DNA from: CAVQEK01 sp963711495
Lineage (GTDB): Bacteria; Bacteroidota; Bacteroidia; Cytophagales; Cyclobacteriaceae
NCBI GenBank assembly: GCA_963711495.1
Contig: CAVQEK010000004.1
Location: 992,001 to 1,056,000, forward strand
Reading direction: 5' to 3'
DNA: 64,000 nt
Shown: piece after piece, positions 52,505-61,258 of the stretch
Numbering within the stretch: position 1 is the first letter of the stretch
Layout: the number at the start of each line of letters is the position of its first letter
Notes under the pieces: model-generated
What the model was told of the DNA's origin: nothing
Seen by the model: only the letters and a program-made list of their open reading frames with translations
Database searches by the model: none
Program-made: the position numbers and the translations under genes

Positions 52505-54181
52505 CTAATCAACGATACCCTTTTTTTGAACAATGGTAATATATTTATCGGCTTTGATGTGATAAAAATTTTCAATGGTCCCGTCAGGCCAGTGTATTTC
52601 GAGTTGGTCCACCATGGATGCCTTTCCCAGGCCCACATGAATCCGGGGATCATTATACGAAAGATAACTGGTTGCCCACTGATTCAGTAAAGTTTGTTTT
52701 TTATTGTCTGACGTTACAATGACTTTGGCTCCAATAGCACTAACCTGGCCGGTTTTGCCAATAAGGTTTATGCCAAGCCAATGGTTTTTCTTTCCACCAT
52801 CATTGCGAAGTAACGCCGGTGTTTCTTTCAAATCAATGTGGGAAACAATGATATCGAGATCCCCATCGTTGTCATAATCCCAGACTGCAGTCGCCCTTCC
52901 AGATCTTTTCTCTGTAAAATATTTGCTGATGCCGGGCCCTACGTCTTTAAAGTTCCCTCGACCATCATTTTCTAAAAGTAATGGAAGTTGCAAGATCAAT
53001 TCCTCCGCAGTTCCGTTGGCAGAAAAGATGTCCAGATCGCCATCATTATCGAAGTCGAACAAGGCGGCCCCCCATTCCCCTTTTCCAGAAAATAGGGGTG
53101 CGACACCGCTTTTTTCCGTGATGTCACCAAAAACGCCATGGCCATAATTTTTATACAGAGCACCGTATCTCAAGTCGGTAACCAAAAGATCGATAAGGCC
53201 ATCGCCATCCACATCGCCGGGAGTACCGTGCATAGAGCCTGTTGGGATGCCCTGACTGTTGACTGCCAACCCGGCTGCCACGGCTTTATCTTCAAATTTT
53301 CCATGACCTTCATTTTGAAACATAAAATTTTCCTGATGATCATTACCCTGAAAAATATCGAGATCCCCATCTTCGTCATAATCAAATATGGTTAATCCCA
53401 TACATTTGGAATCCGGAAAATACAGACCAAGTTGCCTGGTGATTTCCTTGAAAGTGCCATCCTGTTGTTGCTGGTAAAACATGGATGCTTGTCCCTGGTA
53501 TTCGGAAGGATGTGGCATCATATCGGGCATGGCCGGTGAAATATGTTTTGGATCGAAAGCGAGAAAGTTTCCCACCATGATATCCGTCCGTCCATTTTGA
53601 TCGTAATCCCAGAAAGCCACACTAACACTCCATTTGGTAAATTCGTTGAGTTTTTCCGGACCTTCTAAATTCAACGATTGTGTAATGTCAGTAAATGTGC
53701 CATTGCCATTATTGCGATAAAAAACATTGGGGCCATAATTCAACAAATAAAGATCAATATCGCCGTCGTTATCGTAATCGACAGCACCGGCAACCATACT
53801 CCAATGCGTGTCTCCAATTCCTGCCTGTGTAGTTACATCGGTAAATGTTCCGTCACCGTTATTTCGATAAAGCCGGTTGGGCGTGTTTTTGTACATCAGA
53901 CCTGTCGAATCGCTAATGCCTTCGAGATAGGTTCCGTTGAGCATATACAGATCCATATCCTGATCACCGTCATAATCAAATACAGTCACACCAGAGCCAC
54001 TGCTCTCCAGGATGTTCTGATAGGTTTTATCACCGAAATTATAGCGAAAATCGATACCGCTTTGCTTGCTTACTTCGGTAAACTTTACCATGGATTTTTG
54101 TGCAAAAATGGTAGTTGTATTGATACACCACAATATCGTTATTAGTAAATAATGTACGCTGAAAAAGTTAATCCGGGACAT
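52505..54181 (-). CDS. CRTAC1-family exported protein (FG-GAP repeats, ASPIC/UnbV)
   Basis: A 558-residue secreted or surface protein; the signal peptide ends near residue 27 (TTIFAQ), and there is no lipobox, unlike its paralogue at 48,152. At least seven FG-GAP/VCBS repeats with calcium loops follow (DYDGDQDMDLY, DYDNDGDIDLY, DYDQNGRTDIM, DYDEDGDLDIF, DVDGDGLIDLL and DFDNDGDLDIF among them). The ASPIC/UnbV end is YLSYNDPRIHVGLGKASMVD with LEIHWPDGTIENFYHI. It is the first gene of the minus-strand cluster; the only upstream gene is the divergent thioredoxin-like one, so the cluster's main promoter is probably in the 206-bp gap. Confidence 0.9.
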   Translation of the reverse strand: MSRINFFSVHYLLITILWCINTTTIFAQKSMVKFTEVSKQSGIDFRYNFGDKTYQNILESSGSGVTVFDYDGDQDMDLYMLNGTYLEGISDSTGLMYKNTPNRLYRNNGDGTFTDVTTQAGIGDTHWSMVAGAVDYDNDGDIDLYLLNYGPNVFYRNNGNGTFTDITQSLNLEGPEKLNEFTKWSVSVAFWDYDQNGRTDIMVGNFLAFDPKHISPAMPDMMPHPSEYQGQASMFYQQQQDGTFKEITRQLGLYFPDSKCMGLTIFDYDEDGDLDIFQGNDHQENFMFQNEGHGKFEDKAVAAGLAVNSQGIPTGSMHGTPGDVDGDGLIDLLVTDLRYGALYKNYGHGVFGDITEKSGVAPLFSGKGEWGAALFDFDNDGDLDIFSANGTAEELILQLPLLLENDGRGNFKDVGPGISKYFTEKRSGRATAVWDYDNDGDLDIIVSHIDLKETPALLRNDGGKKNHWLGINLIGKTGQVSAIGAKVIVTSDNKKQTLLNQWATSYLSYNDPRIHVGLGKASMVDQLEIHWPDGTIENFYHIKADKYITIVQKKGIVD

Positions 54182-54330
54182 CGTAAACTTTCCGTAAGTT
54201 TATTTGCAATGTTAATGATATTTGGGATAAAATGCCGGAGATAATTTAATGTGATCATAATTCCTTGTTCTCAGCAACAACCAATTGGAATTGGAAAAGG
54301 ATCAGTTTTACGTTTAAATATTAAAAGTCC

Positions 54331-54338
54331 TATTTTTG
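54331..54338 (+). promoter_or_regulatory. Candidate -7 element for the thioredoxin-like gene
   Basis: TATTTTTG, an exact TAnnTTTG match, lies 49 bases before the start codon. The -33 region has TTTA in place of TTG. Confidence 0.45.
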
Positions 54339-54387
54339 CAAACCATTATTAGCTGAAATGATTTAAATAAATAAAAAAGTAACAATT

Positions 54388-54945
54388 ATGGCTGCAACAC
54401 CTTCTACGATGATGCCGCTGGGGACATTGGCTCCTGATTTTAAGTTGATGGATACGGTCTCCGGCGAGGAAATAGCACTCCGGAACCAGCGTGGCGAAAA
54501 GGCTACTTTGGTGATGTTTATATGCAACCATTGTCCGTATGTAAAACATATAAACCATGAACTGGTGAATTTGGCGAATCAATATATGAACAAAGGCGTA
54601 TCTGTTGTGGCCATCAGTTCCAATGATATAGCCGCTTATCCCGAGGATGCTCCGGAAAAAATGGCGGAAGTGGCCAGAGATCTGAGGTATCCATTTCCAT
54701 ATTTATACGATGAGACGCAGGAAGCGGCACGGGCCTATAATGCTGCCTGTACGCCCGATTTCTTTCTTTTCGATCAAAACCTGAAATGTGTCTATCGAGG
54801 ACAGTTAGACGATTCAAGGCCAAAGAATGACATTCCTGTTACTGGAAAATACATGCGGCAAGCCATCGAAGAGACGCTGGAAGGAAGACAAGTTACCGTT
54901 GATCAAATACCCAGTATTGGTTGTAATATTAAGTGGAAAAATTAA
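54388..54945 (+). CDS. Thioredoxin-like / AhpC-TSA-like protein
   Basis: A 185-residue cytosolic redox protein. The N-terminal strand LGTLAPDFKLMDTVSGEEIA is typical of peroxiredoxin/TlpA-like folds. The active-site motif ICNHCPYVKH has cysteines C46 and C49. The later GVSVVAISSNDIAAYPEDAP segment and TPDFFLFDQNLKCVYRGQLD, with the cis-proline loop, complete the fold. There is no signal peptide. This group is often annotated as 'thioredoxin family protein' in Bacteroidota, and its partner is unknown. It is divergent from the CRTAC1 cluster and convergent with DUF983. Confidence 0.88.
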   Translation: MAATPSTMMPLGTLAPDFKLMDTVSGEEIALRNQRGEKATLVMFICNHCPYVKHINHELVNLANQYMNKGVSVVAISSNDIAAYPEDAPEKMAEVARDLRYPFPYLYDETQEAARAYNAACTPDFFLFDQNLKCVYRGQLDDSRPKNDIPVTGKYMRQAIEETLEGRQVTVDQIPSIGCNIKWKN

Positions 54946-55102
54946 TGGATTGCTGTGCATTGCGGGTTGTGGGTTAAGTCAATTCTGGTGGGTCCTCTCC
55001 TTAGGCATTTCAATTTTGGGAAAGTGGGCTATTGCCTGTTTCCATGTCATGTTGCCTGTGCACAAGGTTTCATCTGGCGTAACTTGAATTTTTTATCGCC
55101 AT

Positions 55103-55495
55103 TTATTTGTGATCCTCCATCGGCTTTACCTCACCAAAAATGTAAAGCATCATGGCCCGCGAAATACGGAACGTCAGCGGCGCCAACAAGATGGGCGGAA
55201 TGAATACAGAAGCCAGAATGATCCATATTTGTACGGGATGAAAAATAATATAACAACTAACCCCGAAAATCACCATTACCGTTACATTGATGGCATAACT
55301 GAAATACATTCCTCCAAAATAAAAACCTGGTTCAGGAATGAAATTTTGGCCGCAATTAGGGCATTGGGTATGCATTTTTAAAAATTTGCCAAAATTGTAA
55401 GGGCCGTGTTCAAACATATTAGCCTGCCGACACCTCGGGCATCGCGTATTGATGACAGCGAGGAAGGTGTTCTCAATTTTTTTCCCGTTCTCCAT
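55103..55495 (-). CDS. DUF983 membrane protein with zinc-ribbon-like cysteines
   Basis: A 130-residue small membrane protein. Two CxxC pairs (C19/C22 in CPRC and C45/C48 in CPNC) form a probable zinc ribbon. The segment PEPGFYFGGMYFSYAINV is the DUF983 signature, and two hydrophobic helices (about 63-85 and 90-110) follow. DUF983 genes are often near heme-copper oxidase genes in other bacteria; none is present here. Function unknown. Confidence 0.87.
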   Translation of the reverse strand: MENGKKIENTFLAVINTRCPRCRQANMFEHGPYNFGKFLKMHTQCPNCGQNFIPEPGFYFGGMYFSYAINVTVMVIFGVSCYIIFHPVQIWIILASVFIPPILLAPLTFRISRAMMLYIFGEVKPMEDHK

Positions 55496-55605
55496 AGTTT
55501 ATCTCTCAATACAAATGTAGTTGTAGATTAAGAAAGGGAAAAATGTGAAAACAGAAAAACGAATGCAGAAGAGTTGTATTTGCAGTTTATCCATCTGCTT
55601 ACCGG

Positions 55606-56355
55606 CTAATGGATAACCACCTGTATGTTTTCCAGGTTGATCTCCGAAAGTTTTTTGAGTTGATCTTTTTCCCACAATTCATCCATCTGTTCTACCGGCG
55701 TGGTGAGATTGCCATATTCATAGTTGGTGTAATCCTGAAAACGTATTCCCTGGATGGTTCTTGGATTATTCGCCTTTCTAAAGCGTAATCCACCACCATC
55801 AACATGATATAAATATGCCAGATAATCCAGGGTGAATGTTTCTTTATTAATCCAGTAGACATATTGATCCTCATAATCAACGCCACCGCTCTGCGGATTA
55901 AAGGTTACCATTATTTTGTAATAATGCTGACCATTAATCGTCTTTTCTCCAATTATATCCTTGGATACAGCAGGGTCATTCAGGAAAAAGGGCAAGAGGG
56001 CAAAATAAATTACTGAATTGACCGAATTGGTAAAAGCCTGACTCCTTTCACTGGAAAGATTCACTTCCTGTCCGTTTTTTAAGCGCCTGAAACCATCGTT
56101 GGATAAAATATCATCATAATTGCCCGTAGAATCCGCAAATTGCCGGTGATAGGTGAATTGTCCATAGTTTCTGTTCGAAATATAATGCCGACCCCTGAAA
56201 TCAAATGAAATGGTACAATGCCGGAAATTATCTCCCCCATGAACTTCAATAGACCGATCAATTATTTCATTTGCGTCTTTAGGTGAAGTCTTACAATTAG
56301 ACAATGCCGTCAGGAGAGCCAGGTAAAACAGAAGTCTGGTTATTGTCGTTTTCAT
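55606..56355 (-). CDS. DUF6503-like lipoprotein
   Basis: A 249-residue exported protein. The signal peptide ends in a lipobox LSNC near residue 21. The mature part begins DANEIIDRSIEVHGGDNF, then SFDFRGRHYISNRN, a beta-rich sequence that resembles outer-membrane lipoprotein-sorting (LolA/RseB-like) folds and the DUF6503 family. Function unknown. Its start is 4 bases after the stop of the large TPR gene, so the two are translated together, with gatC and plsC upstream on the same strand. Confidence 0.78.
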   Translation of the reverse strand: MKTTITRLLFYLALLTALSNCKTSPKDANEIIDRSIEVHGGDNFRHCTISFDFRGRHYISNRNYGQFTYHRQFADSTGNYDDILSNDGFRRLKNGQEVNLSSERSQAFTNSVNSVIYFALLPFFLNDPAVSKDIIGEKTINGQHYYKIMVTFNPQSGGVDYEDQYVYWINKETFTLDYLAYLYHVDGGGLRFRKANNPRTIQGIRFQDYTNYEYGNLTTPVEQMDELWEKDQLKKLSEINLENIQVVIH

Positions 56356-56359
56356 CCAT

Positions 56360-59300
56360 TCACCAGGATTCTTTCCTGGTCATCATTTCTTGATAAGCCT
56401 GATTATAGTGCGTTTGAAATTCTTCAAATGTCGTGGGATCAACAAACTGCTTCATATTCTCCAGGCCCTCTTCCGCATAATCGGTTAATCCCATTTTCAA
56501 ACATTGCAAAATATAGGCCTCGTTAATGGGTACGGAATACCGGTTGATATTAATGGCATTCAATAAAATATTATAAGCTTCATTGACGTTGTGATTATTT
56601 TGATTAAAATAATTTACAGCCGTTTCAATAGACTTTTCAAAAAAAGGATCTTTATAACCAAGCATTTTAAAAGATTTTTCAGCTTCATCGAAATTACCTT
56701 TGAATTGATCTGTCACGGCTTGGGCAAGTTGTGCATATTCATGCATTTCTTCATCTTTCATATTTTTATCCTGAAGCAATTGTTCCAGCAGATCATAATT
56801 TTTTACTTCTATACAAAATTCCATAGTAGTTTTCAGGTAGTCGCGATAGATATCAGGACTGGTAATATTGATATTTTGGAGCTTGTTGATGAGTTCCGAT
56901 GCTTTCCCGGTTTGTTTTGTTTGCAAGAACATTTTTATAATATCCAATGTCGCGCTAGCGCGGTAATTGTCGTTGTCAAAACTTAAGATGAGACCTTGTA
57001 TTTCGTCCGGATCGAATTCGTGAAAACGGAAATGAATAAAATGATAGCGAAGATTTTCATCCAGATCGAGCGCTTGTCGCACATTGGTAATCGACAGGAT
57101 TTTGATCATATCTTTCGCCAGATTGCCATAGTTTCCTGTGTTATTGTTTGCGATTTGTCGCCACATGAACGAAGCTTTATCCAGATCTCCATTTTCCATA
57201 TAGGCAAAGGCCAGTTCGGGAGCGTCGAGTACAATGCCACCATCCATTGCTTTACTCAGATAATCAATGGCAAGCCTTGGAGCACCCAATGCCAATGACA
57301 TCTTGCCCAGATAGGAGGCGTCCTGGTATGCCTGGGTATCGTCGCCGGATTGCATGCTGTTTAGGGTGTTGAATGCATCACTGATCTGGTGGTTTTTGAA
57401 ATTGGCAAAGGCACCTGCCACCTTCAGTGGGTCGTACATCCAGTAGTAGGGACTTTCGGAAAAAAAATCGCTGAGGCTATTCACCAGGGTGCTATCCACC
57501 AGGGATGGTTGATTGAGCATTTTGTTGTAGTTGTAAACAATCCGGATCAGATTTCGGGAATCTTTTTTATCGAACCGGATGGAATGCGAATCTTTCGCCG
57601 GAACATTCAGCCTGTTGGCCAATACAACCAGGTTGTTGTCGGCGGGTAAATAATGGATTTTTTCAAAAAGATAATCGAGTGTGTCTTTTCTGATGGAAAG
57701 ATTTTTTGTATTGAGGAATGAGAAAATATTGGTGGTGGAGGCATCATGACTTTTTTTAATTTTCAGTGCGGCTTGAAAATATTGATAAGTTGAATCGAGG
57801 GCCCCGGTTTTGGTGTAGAGTAATCCCATATTATTCAATATGGGGCCGCTGTGTGGAAATTTTTCGAGTCCTTCGTTTAAGGTAAAAATGGCATCAAAAT
57901 ATGCATTATTGCGCATATAGGCATTGGCAAGGTTCGCATAGGCGTATTCGGTCGGGTTGGCGATAACGGCATTTTTCAGTGATTGCAATTCTTGTTTAAA
58001 ATCATTCTTGCTTTTTTCCAGTGAGGCCATGGCATAGTTGGCGCGATGACTGTTCAGGGCATAAACTTCAGCCAAATTATAATACTCCCTGGCCGATAAA
58101 TAATCGTCATTCATGGCATACAAGTCGGCTATTCCAATATAAAATCCCGCCCGGGCCTGGTAATAAGACACCATGTTGTCTTTGAAAAAAAGTGCCATAA
58201 TCACTATGATCCCGGCAAAACGCGCCGTGAAATAAGGCATTCGCAATGGTTTGTAGACTACTTTTCCGACATTTACATTCTGGTAAAGCAACGTGTAGAA
58301 GTTGGCGATCACATAAACTATAAACATGGAACTGTATCCCAATTGACTATACAATACAGCATCTTCAATGGATTCCAGTACAGCATCATTGGCAGTGACG
58401 AAACCATAGGAAATGGTAATCATGGTCATTATGCCCAAAACGAGGTATAAACAGGCTCCATGGGGATAAAAAGAATAGGTGCTCTCGTAGGTTATTTCGC
58501 GTTTACGGTAGCCCCAAATTCCGAGTATTGCGGCAACGACCAGAATAATAAATGAGTCTACCAAATAGATTTTTGCGTTCAATATGTGGCTTCCACGCAA
58601 ATAAACCAGCACGATGTTAAGCAAGTAAATAATGCTGATAATCAGGAAATGGAATAAATTCCTTCCTGTTTTGGTTTGACCGGAATTGGCAATGATCTGT
58701 AATAAGGTACTGACAATTTCATGGCCCACCATAAAAATAAACACGATTGTGAGCAACAATGGCGTATAAAAACCAAAGCTCGCCAAATGAAGAAATGGTT
58801 TGGGAACCTGAGCATAAAAAGCAATAATTCCGCTAAAAACCAGGGTGATAACCAAGAATGTTATCATCCGGATGAAGAAGCCATACCGTTCATTTTTAAG
58901 GTGGAAATAATAGGAGAGGGGCAGGTATAAAAACAGGGCAATGGCCAGTGCAGTTTTATTGTAAAGTCCAAATAAAAGTAGCTGCTCGAACCTGAAAAGC
59001 ACCAAAATACCAATAAACAACGCCATGGCAAATCCATACCAAAACAGGCTAAGATCTGCACTCAATGCGAGCAAAATAATGATACCAAATACTACAAACC
59101 CGAGCAGGGTGTACGCCGGCCAGGTTCGAAGCATGAGGTCGGATGCCTGGAAATATTGGGTAATAACCAGATTGTCGATTTTGATTGGAAACTCATAAAG
59201 TCCAACATGAAAACGATCGAAAATGGTTTTAACCGAACTGGTGGTGGAGTTGAGGTCCCAGTGTATGGCCAAACCGGATCCCATAAAATAAGAAATCAGA

Positions 59301-59395
59301 TAAGCCAAAATAGTAATGACAAATACAATTAGAAGAAACTGATAGAAGATCCGGTAGGGTTTTTCCCAGTTTTTCCAGAATTTGAGTTCGTTCAT
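56360..59395 (-). CDS. Large polytopic membrane protein with periplasmic or cytosolic TPRs
   Basis: A 1,011-residue protein. The N-terminal 410 residues contain about eleven hydrophobic helices (for example LLIVFVITILAYLISYF and LLLTIVFIFMVGHEIVSTLL). The C-terminal 600 residues carry TPR-like helices: GIADLYAMNDDYLSAREYYN, YAYANLANAYMRNNAYFDAI and GLLYTKTGALDSTYQYFQAA. The architecture recalls glycosyltransferase-39-like or O-antigen-related membrane proteins with TPR tails, but I see no catalytic motif. The gene begins 15 bases after the gatC stop and ends just before the DUF6503-like gene. Confidence 0.8.
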   Translation of the reverse strand: MNELKFWKNWEKPYRIFYQFLLIVFVITILAYLISYFMGSGLAIHWDLNSTTSSVKTIFDRFHVGLYEFPIKIDNLVITQYFQASDLMLRTWPAYTLLGFVVFGIIILLALSADLSLFWYGFAMALFIGILVLFRFEQLLLFGLYNKTALAIALFLYLPLSYYFHLKNERYGFFIRMITFLVITLVFSGIIAFYAQVPKPFLHLASFGFYTPLLLTIVFIFMVGHEIVSTLLQIIANSGQTKTGRNLFHFLIISIIYLLNIVLVYLRGSHILNAKIYLVDSFIILVVAAILGIWGYRKREITYESTYSFYPHGACLYLVLGIMTMITISYGFVTANDAVLESIEDAVLYSQLGYSSMFIVYVIANFYTLLYQNVNVGKVVYKPLRMPYFTARFAGIIVIMALFFKDNMVSYYQARAGFYIGIADLYAMNDDYLSAREYYNLAEVYALNSHRANYAMASLEKSKNDFKQELQSLKNAVIANPTEYAYANLANAYMRNNAYFDAIFTLNEGLEKFPHSGPILNNMGLLYTKTGALDSTYQYFQAALKIKKSHDASTTNIFSFLNTKNLSIRKDTLDYLFEKIHYLPADNNLVVLANRLNVPAKDSHSIRFDKKDSRNLIRIVYNYNKMLNQPSLVDSTLVNSLSDFFSESPYYWMYDPLKVAGAFANFKNHQISDAFNTLNSMQSGDDTQAYQDASYLGKMSLALGAPRLAIDYLSKAMDGGIVLDAPELAFAYMENGDLDKASFMWRQIANNNTGNYGNLAKDMIKILSITNVRQALDLDENLRYHFIHFRFHEFDPDEIQGLILSFDNDNYRASATLDIIKMFLQTKQTGKASELINKLQNINITSPDIYRDYLKTTMEFCIEVKNYDLLEQLLQDKNMKDEEMHEYAQLAQAVTDQFKGNFDEAEKSFKMLGYKDPFFEKSIETAVNYFNQNNHNVNEAYNILLNAININRYSVPINEAYILQCLKMGLTDYAEEGLENMKQFVDPTTFEEFQTHYNQAYQEMMTRKESW

Positions 59396-59410
59396 TTAAT
59401 CATCCGTTGG

Positions 59411-59698
59411 TTAATCCAGGAATTTCGGAACACGGAAATAATCCTGGTCCCGTTTTGGGGCATTTTGGAGTGCACGTTCATGATCCAAATGTTCCCCGAC
59501 TTTGTCTTCTCTGAAAACGTTGATCTCGTGCGACATATTGGTGATGGGTTCCACATCTTCGGTATCCACCTCTTTCAGTTGTTCTACCCAGGTAATGATC
59601 TCCTTGAGGTCTTTGATCAATTGTTCCTCATTTTCCGCTTCAAAATCAAGTCTGGCCAGATGGGCGATTTTCCTCAATGTGTTCTTGTCGATATTCAT
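59411..59698 (-). CDS. gatC: Asp-tRNA(Asn)/Glu-tRNA(Gln) amidotransferase subunit C
   Basis: A 95-residue subunit of the GatCAB complex that converts misacylated Glu-tRNA(Gln) or Asp-tRNA(Asn) to the amide form. The family pattern is clear: TLRKIAHLARLDFEAENEEQ followed by LIKDLKEIITWVEQL, VDTEDVEPITNM, VFREDKVGEHLDHERAL and the end YFRVPKFLD. Normal length. Its first 53 bases overlap the end of plsC, so translation is coupled. gatA and gatB are not in the window. Confidence 0.95.
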   Translation of the reverse strand: MNIDKNTLRKIAHLARLDFEAENEEQLIKDLKEIITWVEQLKEVDTEDVEPITNMSHEINVFREDKVGEHLDHERALQNAPKRDQDYFRVPKFLD

Positions 59699-60428
59699 CG
59701 GGATTATATTTTTTCAATTCCTGCTCGATGATGTTGTACACCTTTTCTTTTAATTCATCGAGTTGATCCAAACTCATTCCACGGGTTTGAATGGCTTCAT
59801 GAAAAATTACAACATTTCGATGCCTGTGCAATAAAAATTTTCCGTCGTCGGGTAAAATTATCCAATTATATGGAATTGTGACAGGTACTATGGGAATTTG
59901 TTTCTCTATCGCTGCCCGAAATGCGCCATCTTTAAAGCGATTCATGACGGGAGGATTTTTTGTGGCAATACCACCTTCAGGAAACATGACAAGGCTGTGG
60001 CCTTTGTCAAGTTCATCGAAGCTACGGGTGAGGGCTGAATATCTGCTTTTTAGTTTATTCCTGTCCAGTGTGATGTGTATATTGCGGTACATGTAGCCGA
60101 AAACAGGAATTTTCCCAAGAGAACTTTTGCCGACAAATGCCGCGCCGACATTGTTCACACCAATAGCCGGAATGTCGAGATAAGAAAAATGGTTGGAACA
60201 AAAAATATACTGGCCTTTTGGGTTGGGTTTTTGTCGATACTCAATATGTATCGGAATAAGGGTGAGCCAATAAAACAGATGAGCCCAAACGCGATGAAGT
60301 TTAAAAATGATGGGGTGTCGAATATTTTTTGTTTGGATGAAATAAGCAAATACCGGAAGGAACATGAGATAAACACCCATAAAAACGGCAACGCCATACA
60401 ACGAGTAGATACGCCTCAACAATTTCAT
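59646..60428 (-). CDS. plsC: 1-acyl-sn-glycerol-3-phosphate acyltransferase
   Basis: A 260-residue membrane-associated acyltransferase that converts lysophosphatidic acid to phosphatidic acid. An N-terminal membrane helix (about 11-30) precedes the acyltransferase domain. The catalytic motif is NHFSYLD with H80 and D85, followed by the acceptor-binding block FPEGGIATKNPP near residue 150, and the IPIVPVTIPYNW strand. The C-terminal 18 codons overlap the gatC start, an unusually large overlap for this genome. It is the first gene of a probable four-gene transcript. Confidence 0.93.
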   Translation of the reverse strand: MKLLRRIYSLYGVAVFMGVYLMFLPVFAYFIQTKNIRHPIIFKLHRVWAHLFYWLTLIPIHIEYRQKPNPKGQYIFCSNHFSYLDIPAIGVNNVGAAFVGKSSLGKIPVFGYMYRNIHITLDRNKLKSRYSALTRSFDELDKGHSLVMFPEGGIATKNPPVMNRFKDGAFRAAIEKQIPIVPVTIPYNWIILPDDGKFLLHRHRNVVIFHEAIQTRGMSLDQLDELKEKVYNIIEQELKKYNPDEYRQEHIEENRPSGQT

Positions 60429-60707
60429 TGGCGGACAAATTAACTATTTTTTGATGTATAGAAATGTATGATGAATTTCTTTTTTGGGAAAACGATGCCT
60501 TGAGCTTTATAGAAAATGGCAAATTGGTATTAATCAGATCATGTTTAAAATGTTGGACGGAATGTTTTTTACATGAATGGACATGACGATAATCGATTTT
60601 TTTTCAGATGCTGACGAACCATGTGCCAGGTTGATGTGTCCTTTATAAATAAAGAATATATAATATTCAATCAGATTAAAATTTAACAGTTTAAAAATAC
60701 AGTACAC

Positions 60708-61127
60708 ATGCTTAAAATGAATAATTGTCTGTCAATTAAAAATATCATATATAGATTTTGCTTAATCGTGATCGCAGTTCTTGTTTCATACAGTTGCAAG
60801 GAGGACCAGGATAAAACGACTGATATGAAGCCGGATACGATTTGTGAAGTCAATAACCCCTTAACACAATTGAATTGGCTGGCACTGCTAAAAGAACAGC
60901 TCGATGGTAACTGTGTGTGCGAACAATCTATTTTCCAAGCAAAATATCAGAATCAGGTGGTTTTCTATAGTGAAATCACTGATCCGGTTTGTGATTATAT
61001 TTTCAACGTATCTATATTTAATTGCCAGGGTCAGGTCGTAAAGAATTATGATTACGATCAATTCGAAGAATTCAACAAGGAGGTCATAGACCGAAGTAAA
61101 ATATATAGCTGCACTAGGTCTAATTGA
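60708..61127 (+). CDS. Small cysteine-rich lipoprotein of unknown function
   Basis: A 139-residue exported protein. A long signal region ends in lipobox SYSC near residue 30. The mature part contains NPLTQLNWLALLKEQLDGNC, then VCEQSIFQAKYQNQVVFY and IFNCQGQVVKNYDYD. This pattern of NPLxxLxWL, a Cys, and 'G..V..Y' is shared by small Bacteroidota lipoproteins of the DUF6970 kind as I remember it; function unknown. Eight cysteines are visible, so disulfides in the periplasm or on the surface are likely. It precedes the two serpin genes by 131 bp. Confidence 0.72.
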   Translation: MLKMNNCLSIKNIIYRFCLIVIAVLVSYSCKEDQDKTTDMKPDTICEVNNPLTQLNWLALLKEQLDGNCVCEQSIFQAKYQNQVVFYSEITDPVCDYIFNVSIFNCQGQVVKNYDYDQFEEFNKEVIDRSKIYSCTRSN

Positions 61128-61258
61128 AAATGGAAATTGCATATCACTTCCAATTCGAAAATCGGATTGTATTCAAAAACTGCAATTGGCTGATTATTAG
61201 TAAAGCAATCGAACCAATATTCATTTTCATGTGTCTTGAATAAAAACACCATATAATT

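Noticed and set aside
61128..61258. A tRNA or small RNA between the small lipoprotein and first serpin gene
   Set aside because: No cloverleaf-like pairing or T-arm sequence could be found, and the gap is of ordinary intergenic length.
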